Made by a program: the position numbers and the translations under genes. Source: Bacteroidota bacterium (GTDB lineage Bacteria; Bacteroidota; Bacteroidia; CAIKAF01). Taken from it: a DNA stretch of 64,000 nt. Positions 62,356 to 64,000 of the stretch are shown one piece after another. Positions within the stretch are counted from its first letter, which is position 1. Each line of letters starts with the position of its first letter. The notes below the pieces were generated by a model that worked only from the letters and a program-made list of their open reading frames with translations, was not told the origin of the DNA and did not search any database. The DNA lies in assembly GCA_023432985.1 (NCBI GenBank), contig JAEZEQ010000034.1, positions 1-64,000 on the forward strand. Reading direction: 5' to 3'.

Positions 62356-63309
62356 TTATTTTTTTAATCCAATTTCTTTCAATCGTTGATCTAAATACTC
62401 GCCGGCACTGATGGGCTCATATTGAAGTGGATGGTTTTGATCCACACAAGAAGCTAAACAATCTAAGCGCATATCCGAACGCGGATGCAGAAAGAAAGGA
62501 ATACTATATCTGGAACTTCCCCATAATTCGCGCGGAGGATTAACTACGCGATGCGTGGTCGATTTCAATTTATTATTGGTGAGCCTTTGCAACATATCGC
62601 CCACATTTACTACCAATTGCTCCGGTAATGCAGTAACAGCTATCCATTCTCCTTTTTTATTTAAAATCTCTAATCCGTCTGCACTGGCACCCATCAACAA
62701 CGTAATCAGATTAATGTCTTCATGTGCCCCGGCACGTACTGCCGATTGAGGCTCCTGTAATATAGGTCCGTAATGAATAGGACGCAATATACTATTGCCA
62801 TTTTTTATTTGCGCATCGAAATAAAATTCATCTAAGCCCAAATATAAAGCAATGGCACGCAACATATAACGACCGGCATTTTCCAATCGTGTATAGGTTT
62901 CTATACCCAATTCGTTGAATGTAGGCTCTTCCTCACAAAAAATATTATCGGGATACTCCGATTTAATGGGATCTCCGTCCGTAACGGTTTGTCCGAAATG
63001 CCAAAATTCTTTCAAATCAGCTACGGCACTGTCTTTCGCTTTTTCACGACCAAAACTGACATAACCTCTTTGGCCTGCCAATTCTTCTATTTCATACTTC
63101 TTTTTTATATCCTCCGGTAATGCAAAGAATGATTTGACGGAAGCATATAAGGCATCTCTCAAATCATCACTTAATCCGTGATTCTTTATGGCCACAAAGC
63201 CCACATCCTCATAGGCTTTACCTAAGTTTTGTACAAATGTCGCTTTTTTGTTTTCGTCACCCGAAATAAAATCGGCCAAATCTAATGATGGGATTCCCGC
63301 ATTATGCAT
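62356..63309 (-). CDS. isopenicillin-N-synthase-like 2OG-Fe(II) oxygenase
   Basis: A 317-residue non-haem iron dioxygenase. The N-terminal DIOX_N region has EDVGFVAIKNHGL. The iron ligands are the His and Asp of GAHEDINLITLL and the His of STTHRVVNPP; the 2-oxoglutarate motif is SRYSIPFFLHP. Substrate is unknown: the family covers many secondary-metabolite and housekeeping oxygenases. ATG 63309 is chosen because the frame upstream holds the promoter box. Confidence 0.88.
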   Translation of the reverse strand: MHNAGIPSLDLADFISGDENKKATFVQNLGKAYEDVGFVAIKNHGLSDDLRDALYASVKSFFALPEDIKKKYEIEELAGQRGYVSFGREKAKDSAVADLKEFWHFGQTVTDGDPIKSEYPDNIFCEEEPTFNELGIETYTRLENAGRYMLRAIALYLGLDEFYFDAQIKNGNSILRPIHYGPILQEPQSAVRAGAHEDINLITLLMGASADGLEILNKKGEWIAVTALPEQLVVNVGDMLQRLTNNKLKSTTHRVVNPPRELWGSSRYSIPFFLHPRSDMRLDCLASCVDQNHPLQYEPISAGEYLDQRLKEIGLKK

Positions 63310-63325
63310 GTTTTCTGTTTTTTTG

Positions 63326-63356
63326 CAAAAATAGAAATTTCTACATGTGATGGAAA
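63326..63356 (-). promoter_or_regulatory. promoter TTTC-19 nt-TATTTTTG for the oxygenase gene
   Basis: The -7 box is a perfect TAnnTTTG (63326-63333), 16 nt before the ATG. A TTTC -33 box lies at 19-nt spacing. Confidence 0.6.
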
Positions 63357-63410
63357 GAATATGCATGATTTCTTAACTTTTTATTTAGCTTCGTAATTCT
63401 TAATTTCTAT

Positions 63411-63418
63411 TACATTTG
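63411..63418 (+). promoter_or_regulatory. -7 box TACATTTG for rfbF
   Basis: This is a perfect TAnnTTTG match 6 nt before the ATG. Confidence 0.6.
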
Positions 63419-63424
63419 TTGTCT

Positions 63425-64000
63425 ATGAAAGTGGTATTGTTTGCCGGAGGAAAAGGAACCCGAATCTCTGAAGAGAGTTATTTAAGACCCAAACCTATGA
63501 TCGAAATAGGAGGGAAGCCCATTTTATGGCATATTATGAAAATGTATGCCGCATATGGGCATAATGAATTTATCGTTTGTTGCGGATATAAAGGTTGGAT
63601 GATTAAGGAGTATTTTGTCAATTATTTCCTACACAATAGCGACCTTACGGTTGATATCGGCAATAATAATATTGAAATTCACAGATCGAATAGCGAGAAC
63701 TTTAAGGTTACACTTGTCGATACCGGCCTCGAAACTATGACCGCCGGACGCCTTAAACGAGTTTTACCTTATACCAATAATGAAGCTTTTATGCTCACCT
63801 ACGGTGATGGAGTGGCAGACGTAGATATGCATGCCCTGCTCGATTTCCATAAATCGCACGGGAAAATTTGTACGATGACTACCATCCAGGCAGGAAGCCG
63901 ATTCGGAGTGGTCGAAATAGCCGATAATGGAGACGTCAAAGGTTTTGTTGAAAAACCTCAAGATGACGGAACATGGATTAATGGAGGCTTTTTTATTATC
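63425..64000 (+). CDS. rfbF: glucose-1-phosphate cytidylyltransferase (partial, 3' end outside window)
   Basis: The first 192 residues of a nucleotidyltransferase that makes CDP-glucose, the entry to CDP-3,6-dideoxyhexose and related surface sugars. The pyrophosphorylase loop FAGGKGTR and RPKPMIEIGGKPILWH are at the N-terminus, followed by GYKGWMIKEYF, MTAGRLKR and LTYGDGVADVD, the combination typical of RfbF rather than RmlA. The frame is open to the right edge. It probably starts a surface-polysaccharide gene cluster. Confidence 0.92.
   Translation, partial: MKVVLFAGGKGTRISEESYLRPKPMIEIGGKPILWHIMKMYAAYGHNEFIVCCGYKGWMIKEYFVNYFLHNSDLTVDIGNNNIEIHRSNSENFKVTLVDTGLETMTAGRLKRVLPYTNNEAFMLTYGDGVADVDMHALLDFHKSHGKICTMTTIQAGSRFGVVEIADNGDVKGFVEKPQDDGTWINGGFFII

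Overview
The window is chromosomal DNA from a member of the Bacteroidota. The evidence is consistent throughout: a protein with a type IX secretion (T9SS) type A tail, a giant SprB-repeat adhesin with a gliding-motility-type (type B) tail, a PorT-like barrel next to ubiE, the Bat aerotolerance operon, and the Bacteroidota promoter box TAnnTTTG in front of many genes. Base composition is AT-rich and even, and most genes are ordinary housekeeping genes. The exact genus cannot be read from the sequence.

Layout. 1-12 kb: the end of an OmpA/PorE-like protein, smpB, a DPP-IV peptidase, cca, miaA, a small unknown protein, a T9SS-secreted protein, a KdsC-like phosphatase, the fused B12-dependent mutase icmF and an AraC-like protein. 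12.4-20.1 kb: the moxR-DUF58-orf-batA-batB/C-batD operon (with batB and batC fused) and a nitroreductase. 20.1-32.7 kb: a dispersed repeat, then phoH-purC, a SAM hydroxide adenosyltransferase, a monooxygenase-fold protein, GGGP synthase, pnuC-nadR, porT, ubiE, trkH, heptose kinase, RidA, rhodanese, Smr and phosphohexomutase genes. 32.7-48.5 kb: TatD, tcdA, DoxX, a glycosyltransferase, ornithine aminotransferase, an S4 protein, an aminopeptidase, a Nudix gene with two rhomboids, msrA, mnmE and a CoA-transferase. 48.6-54.2 kb: a 1855-residue adhesin carrying ten in-phase 243-bp repeats. 54.3-64 kb: a fatty acid hydroxylase, groES-groEL, a ClC protein, an SRAP protein, an aldehyde dehydrogenase, a tRNA-Ser followed by an unusual structured repeat region, a 2OG-Fe(II) oxygenase and the start of rfbF, possibly the edge of a surface-sugar cluster.

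The least ordinary parts are not protein genes. Behind tRNA-Ser(UGA), a 131-bp stretch folds as a closed multi-branched inverted repeat. It sits between two copies of the tRNA 3' end plus its terminator, and is followed directly by a 175-bp repeat whose other copy lies 42 kb away between a nitroreductase gene and purC. In addition, several genes have the TAnnTTTG box only 4-7 nt before the start codon, which predicts leaderless or nearly leaderless mRNAs.
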